The notes below the pieces were generated by a model. It made no database searches and was not told the origin of the DNA. It was given only the letters and a program-made list of their open reading frames with translations. Made by a program: the position numbers and the translations under genes. A stretch of 64,000 nucleotides of DNA from JAAFJT01 sp043772905. Its GTDB lineage: Bacteria; Bacteroidota; Bacteroidia; Chitinophagales; Saprospiraceae. Shown one piece after another: positions 37,836 through 46,970 of the stretch. Positions within the stretch are counted from its first letter, which is position 1, and each line of letters opens with the position of its first letter. The stretch lies in assembly GCA_043772905.1 (NCBI GenBank), contig JAYVFS010000274.1:1-64000 (forward strand). The letters are read 5' to 3'.

Positions 37836-40247
37836 ATGAAATTGAAAGTCATTTTAATACTCTCCTTTTTTATCACTTCTATTTTAACAATCCATGCCCA
37901 AAGCACGCTTGTAACCATATCGGGCATTATCAAGGATAAAACAACGAATACTGCTTTGCCTTATGCCAATGTGGTTCTAAAAACAGAGAAAGATGCCGTC
38001 TTTGTTATCGGAACGGTGACGAATGAAGAAGGACGATTCGCTATTTCCAATATCAAGCCTGGCAATTATATCCTTCAAATCACCATTATTGGCTTTGAAA
38101 CTAAGAATCAACCACTTTTTGTAGGGAGTTTGACCAATTTCTTAGATTTAACGACTATTGAAATGGTGGAAGATGTGAAAACATTAAACGAATTGGTTGT
38201 TTCTGCCAAACAAGACGAGGTGAGTGGAAAGATGGATAAAAAATCATTCAATGTAGCGGATAATATCAGTCAAAGCGGTGGCTCCGTTTTGCAAGCGATG
38301 CAGAATTTACCAGGTGTTACGGTGCAAGATGGAAAGATACAATTGCGTGGTAACGACAAAGTAGCTGTTTTAATGGACGGAAAACAAACGGCATTGACAG
38401 GCTTTGGCAATCAAACAGGTTTGGACAATATTCCAGCGTCATCTATTGACAGAATAGAGATTATAAATAACCCTTCTGCTAAATATGATGCCAATGGCAA
38501 CGCGGGTATCATCAATATTATTTACAAAAAGAATAAAGATGAAGGTTTAAATGGCAAAATTGGTTTCGCAACGGGTTTGGGTGCTTTGTGGGTAAAAAAA
38601 GAAAACTTGCCGACCATCAGACCACAGTATCAAAACACGCCCAAAGTCAACCCCTCAGTATCCGTCAATTATAGAAAGAACAAAATCAATACGTTTTTTC
38701 AAGGCGACTACCTTTATACCGAAACCTTGAACAAAAATGAATTTGTTGAACGCACTTATACCGACGGTACGGTCATCAATCAACAAACAAAACGCAATAG
38801 AAATACCGGTTTTACGACCTTAAAAGCGGGTATTGATTGGTCAATTGACAATCAAAACATGTTGACTATTTCTGGTTTGTATGGCAGAGAAAAAATCATT
38901 GACAACGGCGACGAACCGTTTTTTAATAAAGACTTTTCGCAGCGCACGCACCTGTGGCAGTTCTTAGAAGATGAATTGAAAACAACGATAGTCGCTTCGG
39001 CAGCGTATCAACACAAGTACAAACAGCCTGGGCATTTGTTGAATTTGGGTTTCAATTATACTTTTCATCGAGAAGATGAAAAATACTTTTTTGACAACAT
39101 TCAACCGACTTTTACAGGTAAAGATGCCTTCAAATTGCTTTCTGATGAACACGTTTCGGACTTCAATATGGACTATGTACGTCCTTTGAAATACGGACGT
39201 TTTGAAGGCGGTTTTAAGTTACGCATTAGAAACATCCCTACGAATATGCAGTTTTTCCCTGGCATTAATTCTCCGATTGATGCGAACGCAGGCGGCGAGG
39301 CAACGTATAAAGAAACCATTCCTGCGCTTTATGGCAACTATGTTTTTGAGAATAAAAAGTATGAAGCGGAGATTGGTTTGCGTGGTGAATACGTGGGTTT
39401 GCGCTATGAAGTGAATCCGAATCACAATACCTACAAAAGTGATGGTTACAACTATACACAACCCTTCCCAACGGTTCGTTTGGCGTATAAAATAGATGAA
39501 CACAACAAGTTATCGCTCTTTTATAACCGTCGCGTGGACAGACCAAACGAGGTAGATATTCGTATTTTCCCAAAATATGATGATGTTGAAATCATAAAAG
39601 TCGGCAATCCTGCTTTGCGTCCACAATTTACCAATGCTTTTGAGTTGGGTTTCAAGACGAGTTGGGACAATGGTTACTATTATTCCGCTTTTTTCCATCG
39701 GGTTACTGAGGGGGGCATTACACGGCTGTCTGTTACCGTTCCCAACAGTACTTTGATTTATGCCATTTTCCAAAATGCCGACAAAAGTTATAATACAGGT
39801 CTTGAAATGGTGTTGTCGCAAAAGGTGTCCAAATTATTTTCCTTCAATGTCAACTTTACGGCTTATAAAAATCGGATAGATGCCTTTACCGTACAAAATA
39901 AATATCCTGTGCCGAATACTTTTTCGGCTGCCGCACAAGACATTGTTTCAGGAAACGCCAAATTCAACGGCATTTTCCACTTCAACAAAGGTTTTGATGG
40001 ACAAATTTCTGCCGTTTACTTAGCTCGAGACATCATTCCGCAAGGAAAAATCGGCGCACGATTCTCTTTAGATGTGGGTTTGAAGAAGAGCGTCCAAAAA
40101 GGTAAAGGTGAATGGTTTGTCAATGCCACCGATTTGTTGAATACAATGGTGATTCACAAGGAAATACAAGGGCAAGGCTTTAATTATGTCAGTAGTGACT
40201 ACTACGAAACGCAAGTTGTTAGGGTGGGATATAGTTATAAGTTTTGA
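37836..40247 (+). CDS. TonB-dependent receptor, outer membrane beta-barrel family
   Basis: 803 residues: signal peptide, carboxypeptidase regulatory-like domain (VTISGIIKDKTTNTALPYAN), plug (KSFNVADNISQSGGSVLQAM, VLMDGKQTALTG, IEIINNPSAKYDANGNAGII) and a barrel ending VVRVGYSYKF. This is the OMP_b-brl_3 class, whose cargo is generally not sugars; metal or peptide transport has been suggested. Two motif copies encode NPSVSV and VTEGG. A motif copy at 37761 lies 67 bp upstream of the start. Confidence 0.88.
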   Translation: MKLKVILILSFFITSILTIHAQSTLVTISGIIKDKTTNTALPYANVVLKTEKDAVFVIGTVTNEEGRFAISNIKPGNYILQITIIGFETKNQPLFVGSLTNFLDLTTIEMVEDVKTLNELVVSAKQDEVSGKMDKKSFNVADNISQSGGSVLQAMQNLPGVTVQDGKIQLRGNDKVAVLMDGKQTALTGFGNQTGLDNIPASSIDRIEIINNPSAKYDANGNAGIINIIYKKNKDEGLNGKIGFATGLGALWVKKENLPTIRPQYQNTPKVNPSVSVNYRKNKINTFFQGDYLYTETLNKNEFVERTYTDGTVINQQTKRNRNTGFTTLKAGIDWSIDNQNMLTISGLYGREKIIDNGDEPFFNKDFSQRTHLWQFLEDELKTTIVASAAYQHKYKQPGHLLNLGFNYTFHREDEKYFFDNIQPTFTGKDAFKLLSDEHVSDFNMDYVRPLKYGRFEGGFKLRIRNIPTNMQFFPGINSPIDANAGGEATYKETIPALYGNYVFENKKYEAEIGLRGEYVGLRYEVNPNHNTYKSDGYNYTQPFPTVRLAYKIDEHNKLSLFYNRRVDRPNEVDIRIFPKYDDVEIIKVGNPALRPQFTNAFELGFKTSWDNGYYYSAFFHRVTEGGITRLSVTVPNSTLIYAIFQNADKSYNTGLEMVLSQKVSKLFSFNVNFTAYKNRIDAFTVQNKYPVPNTFSAAAQDIVSGNAKFNGIFHFNKGFDGQISAVYLARDIIPQGKIGARFSLDVGLKKSVQKGKGEWFVNATDLLNTMVIHKEIQGQGFNYVSSDYYETQVVRVGYSYKF

Positions 40248-40273
40248 GAATTAACACATATCTTTTTTTGTTG

Positions 40274-40355
40274 AACACATAGCCATATAGGACACATAGT
40301 TTGTTAGTTCCTTACAGGATGACAAGAAACTATGTGTCCTATATGGCTATGTGTT
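40274..40355. repeat. 29-bp inverted repeat of CACATAG words
   Basis: Perfect arms 40274-40302 and 40327-40355 (AACACATAGCCATATAGGAC, continuing) between convergent genes. The hairpin at 57581-57646 has closely related arms. Probably a bidirectional terminator belonging to a dispersed family. Confidence 0.88.
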
Positions 40356-40383
40356 TTTAGAAAAACGCCAAAATCATCATTAA

Positions 40384-41670
40384 CTAACGTGTTAACCGAT
40401 AAATCAGCAACGCCGACCGCTTTATCAACTTCGGATATTCATACAAATTAATCGTTTCGCCCGGTGCATGTGCGCCTTTTCCCGATGCACCTAAGCCATC
40501 TATGCAATCCAAATATTCTGCAACATAAGAAATATCGCCTGCGCCTCGTGAGCCAGGGTTTCCAGCTGTTACTGCGCCATAATTTAAGTCCAAACTGACC
40601 TTATTGACCACAGTCACCAAGGCTTCATTGCCTACTGTGGGAGGCATGGACGGAATACCATCTCTAAATGTTATCGTCGCTTTCGTTCCAGGCAGGTTTT
40701 TAGCAACAATTTGGCTCATTGCATAACGTGCCGCTTCTTTTTGTTGCTCTGAAAGAAAGCGCAAATCGCCAATAACCACTGTTTTGGGCGAAATAATATT
40801 TGTTTTGCCAGAAGCATCGCCTTTTTGGTTCGCAAAATCATAATTGACTTCAGAGCCGCCGATGAAAAGACCGGGGTTAAATGTTAGATATTGTTCTGTA
40901 CTCAATTTATCTCTGAATTCAGTGATGATGCGCGCCGCTTCATAAATAGAACCATAACCCGCATTACCAAAAACGCCCGATGAATGTGCTTGTTTGGCTT
41001 CCACTTCTAACTGCCAATCACTTGCGCCCCGTCTTGCTGTCGCCACAATACCCATATTTGAAGCCGTTTCATAACCCAAAGCAATATCATGTTGTTTGGC
41101 GCGATTAATAAAGTCGCCACGGCTGATTTCTCTTGGATGTCCTGCATTTTCTTCGTCACCTGTCATATAAATGGTGATAGACACATCGTCCAAAAGTCCT
41201 TGTTTATGCAATGATTTCAAAGCAGCAATCATCATTACGTCGCCGCCTTTCATATCATTCACACCTTGACCTGTTGCCGTGCTGTCATTGAGCATTGTAA
41301 ACGGATTGGGCGGCATATCAGGCTCAAAAACGGTGTCTAAATGTCCAATTAGAAACAATTTTTTACCTTTTTTACCTTTTTTATACGCCACCAAATGCCC
41401 TGCTCTTTTCAAAGAATCGGGCATGGTTATCCATTCAACCGTAAAACCCAATGCCGTCAGCTCTTTGCCGTACATATCGGCTACTTTTTTCACACCTTTC
41501 ACATTAAAAGTGCCACTGTTGATATTGACCGACTCTTTCAGCAACTGTATGGTCGCCGACATGTTGGCATCTACTGCGCTTATTATTTGTTCTTCTACTT
41601 TGGTGAGTGATTGAGCCGTACTTTTTGAAATAAACAGTACAAGTACAGCGAAAAATAGTTGTTTTTTCAT
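40384..41670 (-). CDS. M20 family metallopeptidase
   Basis: 428 residues from MKKQLFFAVL with a signal peptide. Zinc-ligand motifs GHLDTVFEPDM, GVNDMKGGDVMM and DEENAGH fit the glutamate carboxypeptidase-like M20A group, followed by the dimerisation lid and the last His in APGETINLYE context. A periplasmic or secreted dipeptidase/carboxypeptidase. Its upstream region carries CACGAATTACACGAATT words and a 33-bp palindrome. Confidence 0.88.
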   Translation of the reverse strand: MKKQLFFAVLVLFISKSTAQSLTKVEEQIISAVDANMSATIQLLKESVNINSGTFNVKGVKKVADMYGKELTALGFTVEWITMPDSLKRAGHLVAYKKGKKGKKLFLIGHLDTVFEPDMPPNPFTMLNDSTATGQGVNDMKGGDVMMIAALKSLHKQGLLDDVSITIYMTGDEENAGHPREISRGDFINRAKQHDIALGYETASNMGIVATARRGASDWQLEVEAKQAHSSGVFGNAGYGSIYEAARIITEFRDKLSTEQYLTFNPGLFIGGSEVNYDFANQKGDASGKTNIISPKTVVIGDLRFLSEQQKEAARYAMSQIVAKNLPGTKATITFRDGIPSMPPTVGNEALVTVVNKVSLDLNYGAVTAGNPGSRGAGDISYVAEYLDCIDGLGASGKGAHAPGETINLYEYPKLIKRSALLIYRLTR

Positions 41671-41795
41671 CGTTTTTAGTTGTTTTGGTAATGATTTAGG
41701 CGACACAAATTTCACGAATTACACGAATTGTTTTTCTTAGTTTTTAAATTCAGCGTTTTAAAACATCAAATCAATGCTCAAATGTCTTTGAAAAC

Positions 41796-41828
41796 AGGTT
41801 CGGGGAATTTTTAAAATTCCCCGAACCT
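41796..41828. repeat. 33-bp palindrome, intergenic
   Basis: Perfect 16-1-16 palindrome, arm AGGTTCGGGGAATTTT, between the Gfo/Idh/MocA gene end and the M20 peptidase start, 22 bp from a motif copy that spans the Gfo/Idh stop codon. Confidence 0.92.
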
Positions 41829-41854
41829 AATCGCCAGCCTCAAAAAGCACCCCC

Positions 41855-42955
41855 TCAGTATTTTATGTATATTTTCTTACCTTTTTTAGCTATTGACTTA
41901 TAAATAGCTTCCACAATTTTCATGTCTTTCAATCCTTCGTAACCATCTACTTTTGGGTCAGGCGTATTGTTTAAAATACAATCAGCGATGCCATCCATTT
42001 GGTAAGTCTGATGCGTGACAATAGGTTGGGTAATCGGTCCTTTATTCGTGCGTCCAGCCAACGGACCATAACCATAACACGGTGAGAGTTCTGCCCATCC
42101 CTTTTCACCAGATGCCCGCAGTGATTCAGGGCTGTTGAAATTATAGGTTGTCGCACAATTGGCAATGACACCGCTTGGAAAGCCCATTTGCCAAGCAATC
42201 GTTTCATCTACTTCTTTAAATTTGACTAAATCTGTTTTGCTTTCATTCGCTATAACCCAAGTTGGGTCTTCGCCTGTGGCATAACGTGCGCCATTGATAC
42301 AATAAACACCGACATCCATCATTGCACCGCCGCCTGCGAGAGCGTGTTTCAATCGCCATTGTGTCGGGTCGCCTATCTTAAAACCGTTGGCGGTATTCAC
42401 GAACATGATTTTGCCCAATTCACCCGATTCTCTAATGCGTATCAACTCCTTTGTATAAGGTTCAAAATGTAGGCGATAACCCACATACAGCTTCACTTTG
42501 GCTTGTTGACACGCTGCAATCATCTCCTCCGCTTCTTTTACGGACACCGACATCGGTTTTTCTGTCAATACATGTTTCCCTGCCTTTGCAGCACGCAATG
42601 TAAAGGGATGATGCATCGAATTGGGTAAAGTTAAATACACCAAATCTATATTTGGATTGCTCACTATTTTATCAAAATCTGCATAAGAATAGCAGTTTTC
42701 CTTAGAAATACCATATTCTCCTTGCCATTTGTCCAATTTTGACGGCGTTCCTGACACCGCACCGACCAAAACGGCTTTTTGACACGTTTTCATAGCATTG
42801 GCAACTCGAGTGGCATAACTGCCCAAACCGACAAGCGCCACACGCAGTTTTGGACCTTCATAAGGCTTTGGGTTTAATAGGTTATTGTCTGAAATCAACG
42901 GCAAAACCATAGAGGCTGCGGTCATTTTTTTTAGAAAATCGCGGCGGGTATTCAT
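41855..42955 (-). CDS. Exported Gfo/Idh/MocA oxidoreductase
   Basis: 366 residues from MNTRRDFLKKMT, a twin-arginine signal (RRDFLKK) for export of a folded NAD(P) enzyme. Rossmann motif ALVGLGSYATRVANAM, the family motif LTEKPMSV with catalytic Lys, and a C-terminal beta-sheet domain. Probably acts on sugars or glycosides in the periplasm. Its TGA stop lies inside a motif copy (AAA TAC TGA GGG), the one motif frame that cannot be read through. Confidence 0.9.
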   Translation of the reverse strand: MNTRRDFLKKMTAASMVLPLISDNNLLNPKPYEGPKLRVALVGLGSYATRVANAMKTCQKAVLVGAVSGTPSKLDKWQGEYGISKENCYSYADFDKIVSNPNIDLVYLTLPNSMHHPFTLRAAKAGKHVLTEKPMSVSVKEAEEMIAACQQAKVKLYVGYRLHFEPYTKELIRIRESGELGKIMFVNTANGFKIGDPTQWRLKHALAGGGAMMDVGVYCINGARYATGEDPTWVIANESKTDLVKFKEVDETIAWQMGFPSGVIANCATTYNFNSPESLRASGEKGWAELSPCYGYGPLAGRTNKGPITQPIVTHQTYQMDGIADCILNNTPDPKVDGYEGLKDMKIVEAIYKSIAKKGKKIYIKY

Positions 42956-43155
42956 AATTAATTGATTGTTTAGTTTGAAATGATAGATGAAAGGCGGTAC
43001 GGAATTGTACACGGCGAAAAATTAGGCAAAAAATGTAACGCCCCGTATGGATTAGGTGAATAAATTCGACGATAGGGAAATTTGGCTTGTTCAATAGGGC
43101 GAGGTTGGTATATCTTTAAACTAATTGAATGGGCTTATTCAATGTCTAATAAGGG

Positions 43156-43347
43156 TCAAGTTCTGTCTAATTGTTTTCGTAAATCATCTGCTTCCTCATG
43201 TGAAATGATGCCAATGAAGCTTTTCGGCTTAATAACCTCCTTTTCCTCTGAAGGTTCTTTTTTTTCTACGCGAATGAGCTGCATTTCCTCCAAATACAGT
43301 AGTAGCTTAATCGCTTTTTGATTTAATATTTCAATTGAATAGCTCAT
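43156..43347 (-). CDS. Orphan antitoxin-like small protein
   Basis: 63 residues, SIEILNQKAIKLLLYLEEMQ then a charged linker and SFIGIISHEEADDLRKQL. The pattern (an N-terminal NxKAxxLLxxLE helix and a C-terminal SxEEAD(D/K)L segment) is common in Bacteroidota antitoxin-type proteins. No toxin gene follows, so it may be a relic. Confidence 0.5.
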   Translation of the reverse strand: MSYSIEILNQKAIKLLLYLEEMQLIRVEKKEPSEEKEVIKPKSFIGIISHEEADDLRKQLDRT

Positions 43348-43459
43348 ATTTCTATACTTTTAGACAAAACTATACTTTTTCCTTGAAAAGTCTAAAAAAT
43401 ACTGAGGGGGCTATTAGTTGTCTCGATATATTGACTTTGATTCCTTCTTAAAGAATTTA

Positions 43460-44014
43460 TCATGGGAATCCATTATGAAAATAAATTGGAGGGCTTATAT
43501 ATTTTCTAATTACTTTCTGTTTATCTTCTGCAATGAAAACAGCTTCAGTAACTTCCAACCTGTAAATCCTTATCCATGTACCATTCTTATCGTTTGAAGG
43601 GCTTACAAATACCACAATATGATACCTTAAACAACTCAAAGTATCTGGATGAGCCATTGTTGTTCCGACATCAGAACAATCCCAAATGTATCCAAAAGTA
43701 TTTTCCTTTTTAGTTCCTGAAAAACTTAATAGTTCAAGAGTTTCATAGTCATTATCATTTTTCTTTGTTATATCACTTTCAATAGTAAAACTTCCAGAAT
43801 GAGTCATCGTGTGTTCGCCTTTGATATTTAACCTCAAATAATTAATCGAATCCAATTGAGCAACTATCACAATTTCACCATATAAACTATCTATTTCGCC
43901 ACAAGCAAATCCTTCATTGACACTTTTATTATTCAGATTTTCAACTGTTTTTACTTTGCAACTATTAAAAAGGATACCGAATAAAAGAGATGAAACAATT
44001 AATACTTCCTTCAT
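43460..44014 (-). CDS. Hypothetical lipoprotein
   Basis: 184 residues with a signal peptide and lipobox FNSC at residue 19. The rest alternates strands, with Cys residues in FACGEID, WDCSD and LSCLRY that might form disulphides. No recognised domain. Motif copies flank it at 43401 and 44059. Confidence 0.6.
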   Translation of the reverse strand: MKEVLIVSSLLFGILFNSCKVKTVENLNNKSVNEGFACGEIDSLYGEIVIVAQLDSINYLRLNIKGEHTMTHSGSFTIESDITKKNDNDYETLELLSFSGTKKENTFGYIWDCSDVGTTMAHPDTLSCLRYHIVVFVSPSNDKNGTWIRIYRLEVTEAVFIAEDKQKVIRKYISPPIYFHNGFP

Positions 44015-44183
44015 GTGATTTTTGATATTTTATTAATTACTTGTTATATTTTCTTTACCCCCTCAGTATAAAGCACACAAACTTAGCTAAATCATACCTT
44101 TTGGGCTAATCACGAAACACAAAACCCCAAACATCCCTAAAATTGATTTATTTTACAACTTCATAAAACAAATTCAAACGACG

Positions 44184-45401
44184 ATGACGATAAAACTAAC
44201 ACACCTATTCCTCCTATTGAGTACATTAACCATGGCTCAAAATAAACCCGCAACGACATATTTTCCACCCCCTCAGTATTGGCAGCATAAAACACCGTCT
44301 GAAATGGGTTTGGATGCAGCGAAAATCCAAGAAGCCATCACATTTCACAAGGAAAATGAAATAAAAAACCCGCGCAGCATGGAGCAATCGCATTATCAAT
44401 CATTTGGTAAAGAACCTTTTGGATTTGCGATTGGTCCATTCAAAGATAGAGGCGAACCGACGGGCGTTATTATCTACAAAGGTTACATCATTGCCGAATG
44501 GGGCGAACCTTTGCGCTGCGATTTGACGCACAGCGTCACCAAAAGTTTTCTATCCACCGTTGTCGGTTTGGCAGTTGACAAAGGTTTGATACGAAATGTC
44601 ACCGATACCGTCGCTGCTTATATGCCCCCGATTGAACTGTACGACCAACCCTTAATGCGGACTGCTGATGATTTTGGAAAACCCGAAATGCTCATGCCTT
44701 TTGAAACGCCACACAACCGCACCATCACTTGGGACGATCTTTTACGCCAAACGAGTGATTGGGAAGGCACGCTTTGGGGAAAACCAGAGTGGGCTGACCG
44801 ACCTGATGCCGATGCAAAGACGTGGTTAACCCGTCCGCGAAACAAAGCAGGTACTGTTTATGAATACAATGATGTCCGCGTCAATGCTTTAGCTTTGGCT
44901 GCATTGAGTGTTTGGCGCAAGCCGTTGCCTGTTGTTTTAAAAGAAAACATTATGGACGTTATCGGTGCATCTAATACGTGGCGTTGGACAGGTTATCGCA
45001 ATTCGTGGATTGTCTTAGACGGTCAGCCTGTGCAATCGGTCAGTGGCGGCGGACATTGGGGCGGCGGCATGATTATCAATGCTTATGATATGGCACGTTT
45101 TGGTCTTTTGACCCTCAATAAAGGCAATTGGAACGGCAAACAATTGATTTCTGAAGAATGGATTAAGCAAGCGACCACGCCCACTTCCTGTCAACCAGGC
45201 TATGGTTACATGAATTACTTCCTCAATACAGACCAAAAGATGTTGCCATCAGCCCCCCTCAGTAGTTATTGCCATATTGGCAACGGAACAAATATGGTTT
45301 ATGTAGATTCAGAGCATGATTTGGTGATGGTTGTTCGTTGGATTGACAATAAATCCTTAGACGGTATGGTTAAAAGGGTTTTAGAAGCATTTGGAAATTA
45401 A
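44184..45401 (+). CDS. Serine hydrolase, beta-lactamase/DD-peptidase family
   Basis: 405 residues with a signal peptide (LFLLLSTLTMAQ). The active-site SxxK is in THSVTKSFLST, a Tyr motif in VYEYNDVRVNALA (YxN), and a late HIGNGTN segment in the KTG position. Fits class C beta-lactamase-like esterases/peptidases rather than a resistance enzyme. Two motif copies encode PPPQYW near the N-terminus and APLSSY near the C-terminus. Confidence 0.85.
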   Translation: MTIKLTHLFLLLSTLTMAQNKPATTYFPPPQYWQHKTPSEMGLDAAKIQEAITFHKENEIKNPRSMEQSHYQSFGKEPFGFAIGPFKDRGEPTGVIIYKGYIIAEWGEPLRCDLTHSVTKSFLSTVVGLAVDKGLIRNVTDTVAAYMPPIELYDQPLMRTADDFGKPEMLMPFETPHNRTITWDDLLRQTSDWEGTLWGKPEWADRPDADAKTWLTRPRNKAGTVYEYNDVRVNALALAALSVWRKPLPVVLKENIMDVIGASNTWRWTGYRNSWIVLDGQPVQSVSGGGHWGGGMIINAYDMARFGLLTLNKGNWNGKQLISEEWIKQATTPTSCQPGYGYMNYFLNTDQKMLPSAPLSSYCHIGNGTNMVYVDSEHDLVMVVRWIDNKSLDGMVKRVLEAFGN

Positions 45402-45428
45402 AATTATCCAATAACAAGTATTAAACAA

Positions 45429-45560
45429 ATGAAAATTATGAAGAGAAACACATTTTTAGCCACATTAGGTGCAGCAATGGTTGTCCCAATGGTCGCTTGT
45501 CAAAAGGTCGTTGACACATCAAAGAGATTATTAAAAGGATTTAAAATCAAAAAACAATGA
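45429..45560 (+). CDS. 43-residue signal-peptide-like ORF coupled to DinB gene
   Basis: MKIMKRNTFLATLGAAMVVP then MVACQKVVDTSKRLLKGFKIKKQ: a KR-type export signal with a lipobox-like VAC and a basic tail. Its TGA overlaps the ATG of the DinB-family gene (ATGA at 45557-45560), so the two are translationally coupled. It could be a tiny lipoprotein or a leader peptide. The family is not recognised. Confidence 0.55.
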   Translation: MKIMKRNTFLATLGAAMVVPMVACQKVVDTSKRLLKGFKIKKQ

Positions 45561-46006
45561 AAAACACCTTTATCACCTTATTCAACCGCGATTTGAATCG
45601 CTTGTATAAAGAAATCGAAGCCTACACCGACGAGGCGACAATTTGGCAAAAAGCAGAAGGCGTCGCAAACCCTGCGGGCAATTTATGCTTGCATTTGGTC
45701 GGCAATTTGAATGAATACATTGGTCGTCAAATTGGGGAAACACCTTATGAACGCAACCGTCCGCTTGAATTTTCAGCGACAGGTGTGAGCCAAAAAGAAT
45801 TGTTGGAAATGATTCAAAATACGCAAAAAACGCTTGTAACCGCTTTGCAAATCATGGAAGACAAGCATTTATTGGACAAATATCCTGAAAATGTGATGGG
45901 TTATGATATGTCCGTTCTTTACTTTTTGGTGCATCTGAATGGGCATTTGAACTATCATTTGGGGCAGATTAATTACCATCGGCGACTTTTAAGCACCCCT
46001 CAGTAA
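45557..46006 (+). CDS. DinB-family (DUF1572) protein
   Basis: 149 residues, a four-helix bundle of the DinB/YfiT superfamily. Three His that could bind a metal sit in LCLHLVGN, VHLNGHLNYHLGQ. Related proteins are thiol-dependent transferases or hydrolases. The end of the gene (STPQ-stop) is encoded by a motif copy: its TAA uses the last T of CCCCTCAGT. Confidence 0.85.
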   Translation: MKNTFITLFNRDLNRLYKEIEAYTDEATIWQKAEGVANPAGNLCLHLVGNLNEYIGRQIGETPYERNRPLEFSATGVSQKELLEMIQNTQKTLVTALQIMEDKHLLDKYPENVMGYDMSVLYFLVHLNGHLNYHLGQINYHRRLLSTPQ

Positions 46007-46095
46007 TTTTTACAAATTCATTTAAATTGCCTATTTTAATGTATATTGACTTCCAATAATTCAATAATCGTTCATTGCGAATTGAAAAAAAGGCT

Positions 46096-46103
46096 TATTT
46101 TTG
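46096..46103 (+). promoter_or_regulatory. -7 box TATTTTTG
   Basis: Exact TAnnTTTG match 17 bp before the Uma2-family start codon. Confidence 0.5.
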
Positions 46104-46120
46104 CAAATAAAGTAGATAAA

Positions 46121-46768
46121 ATGACAACGAACGTAGCTTTAAAAGCCCATACAAATCAAGCAAAAAAACAGGTGAAAAAAATTCCTGATTACCTCATTCG
46201 AGAAACACTCGATGGGCAACCACTTTATTATAAAGGCTATCGGGACGTATTGAGAAAACATAAAACAATTGAAGACATTATGCCCTGCTCTACCCTCCAA
46301 GCGACGATTGTTTATTACATCAATCGGCATATCATAAAATCTCCCTTAGATGATGTGTATTATATTCACACAAGTGAATCGGGTTTGCACCTCAATCATG
46401 GCAATAACCTCGGCGGTGATATTGTTCTGTTTGATAAAAACGTATTGTCTCCTGACCATGTAAATGCCAAATTTGCCAGCGTTTCACCGCAAATTGTTTT
46501 TGAAATTGATATTAAAATTGATCTTGAAAACATGACAGAATACGCTTATATTCATAAAAAAACGCAAAAATTATTGGATTTTGGTGTTAAAAAAGTGTTT
46601 TGGATTACGTCTTCTACTAAAAAAATCATGCTTGCTGTACCCAATGAGGATTGGCGAATTATTGACTGGGATAAGGATATTGAAATTGAAGATGGCGTGT
46701 TTTTCAACGTTGGAAAATATTTAGAAGAACGGGGTATAGATGTGAGTGTAGCGGATTCCAATGCGTAA
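46121..46768 (+). CDS. Uma2 family (DUF820) putative endonuclease
   Basis: 215 residues from MTTNVALKAH. The core SGLHLNHGNNLGGDIVLFDK, PQIVFEIDIKIDLENMTEYA and KKTQKLLDFGVKKVFWI is the PD-(D/E)XK-like Uma2 pattern with the acidic residues in GGDIV and FEID. The family is abundant in cyanobacteria and Bacteroidota; its function is not settled. A second, broken member is at 61782. Confidence 0.82.
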   Translation: MTTNVALKAHTNQAKKQVKKIPDYLIRETLDGQPLYYKGYRDVLRKHKTIEDIMPCSTLQATIVYYINRHIIKSPLDDVYYIHTSESGLHLNHGNNLGGDIVLFDKNVLSPDHVNAKFASVSPQIVFEIDIKIDLENMTEYAYIHKKTQKLLDFGVKKVFWITSSTKKIMLAVPNEDWRIIDWDKDIEIEDGVFFNVGKYLEERGIDVSVADSNA

Positions 46769-46782
46769 AATCTGCCCTTCCT

Positions 46783-46873
46783 GAATATCGAAAAAAGGTG
46801 AATGAATGTAAAATGTCGAAGTAGGTTGCTCTACTTCGACATTTTCCATTCATTCAACTTTTTTTCGATATTC
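46783..46873. repeat. Long imperfect hairpin after Uma2 gene
   Basis: Arms of about 42 bp (GAATATCGAAAAAA..., AAAATGTCGAAGTAG against their complements) with three or four mismatches and a very short loop. Likely a terminator of repeat origin. Confidence 0.82.
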
Positions 46874-46887
46874 TTGATACACTTTCC

Positions 46888-46895
46888 TATTTTTG
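46888..46895 (+). promoter_or_regulatory. -7 box TATTTTTG upstream of pgi
   Basis: Exact TAnnTTTG match 75 bp before the pgi start. Confidence 0.45.
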
Positions 46896-46970
46896 CCCCA
46901 ACTCTTCCTATAAAGCATTAAGAACCAATTTATTCATCATTCATTATTTATCACTCATCATTGCAAAATT

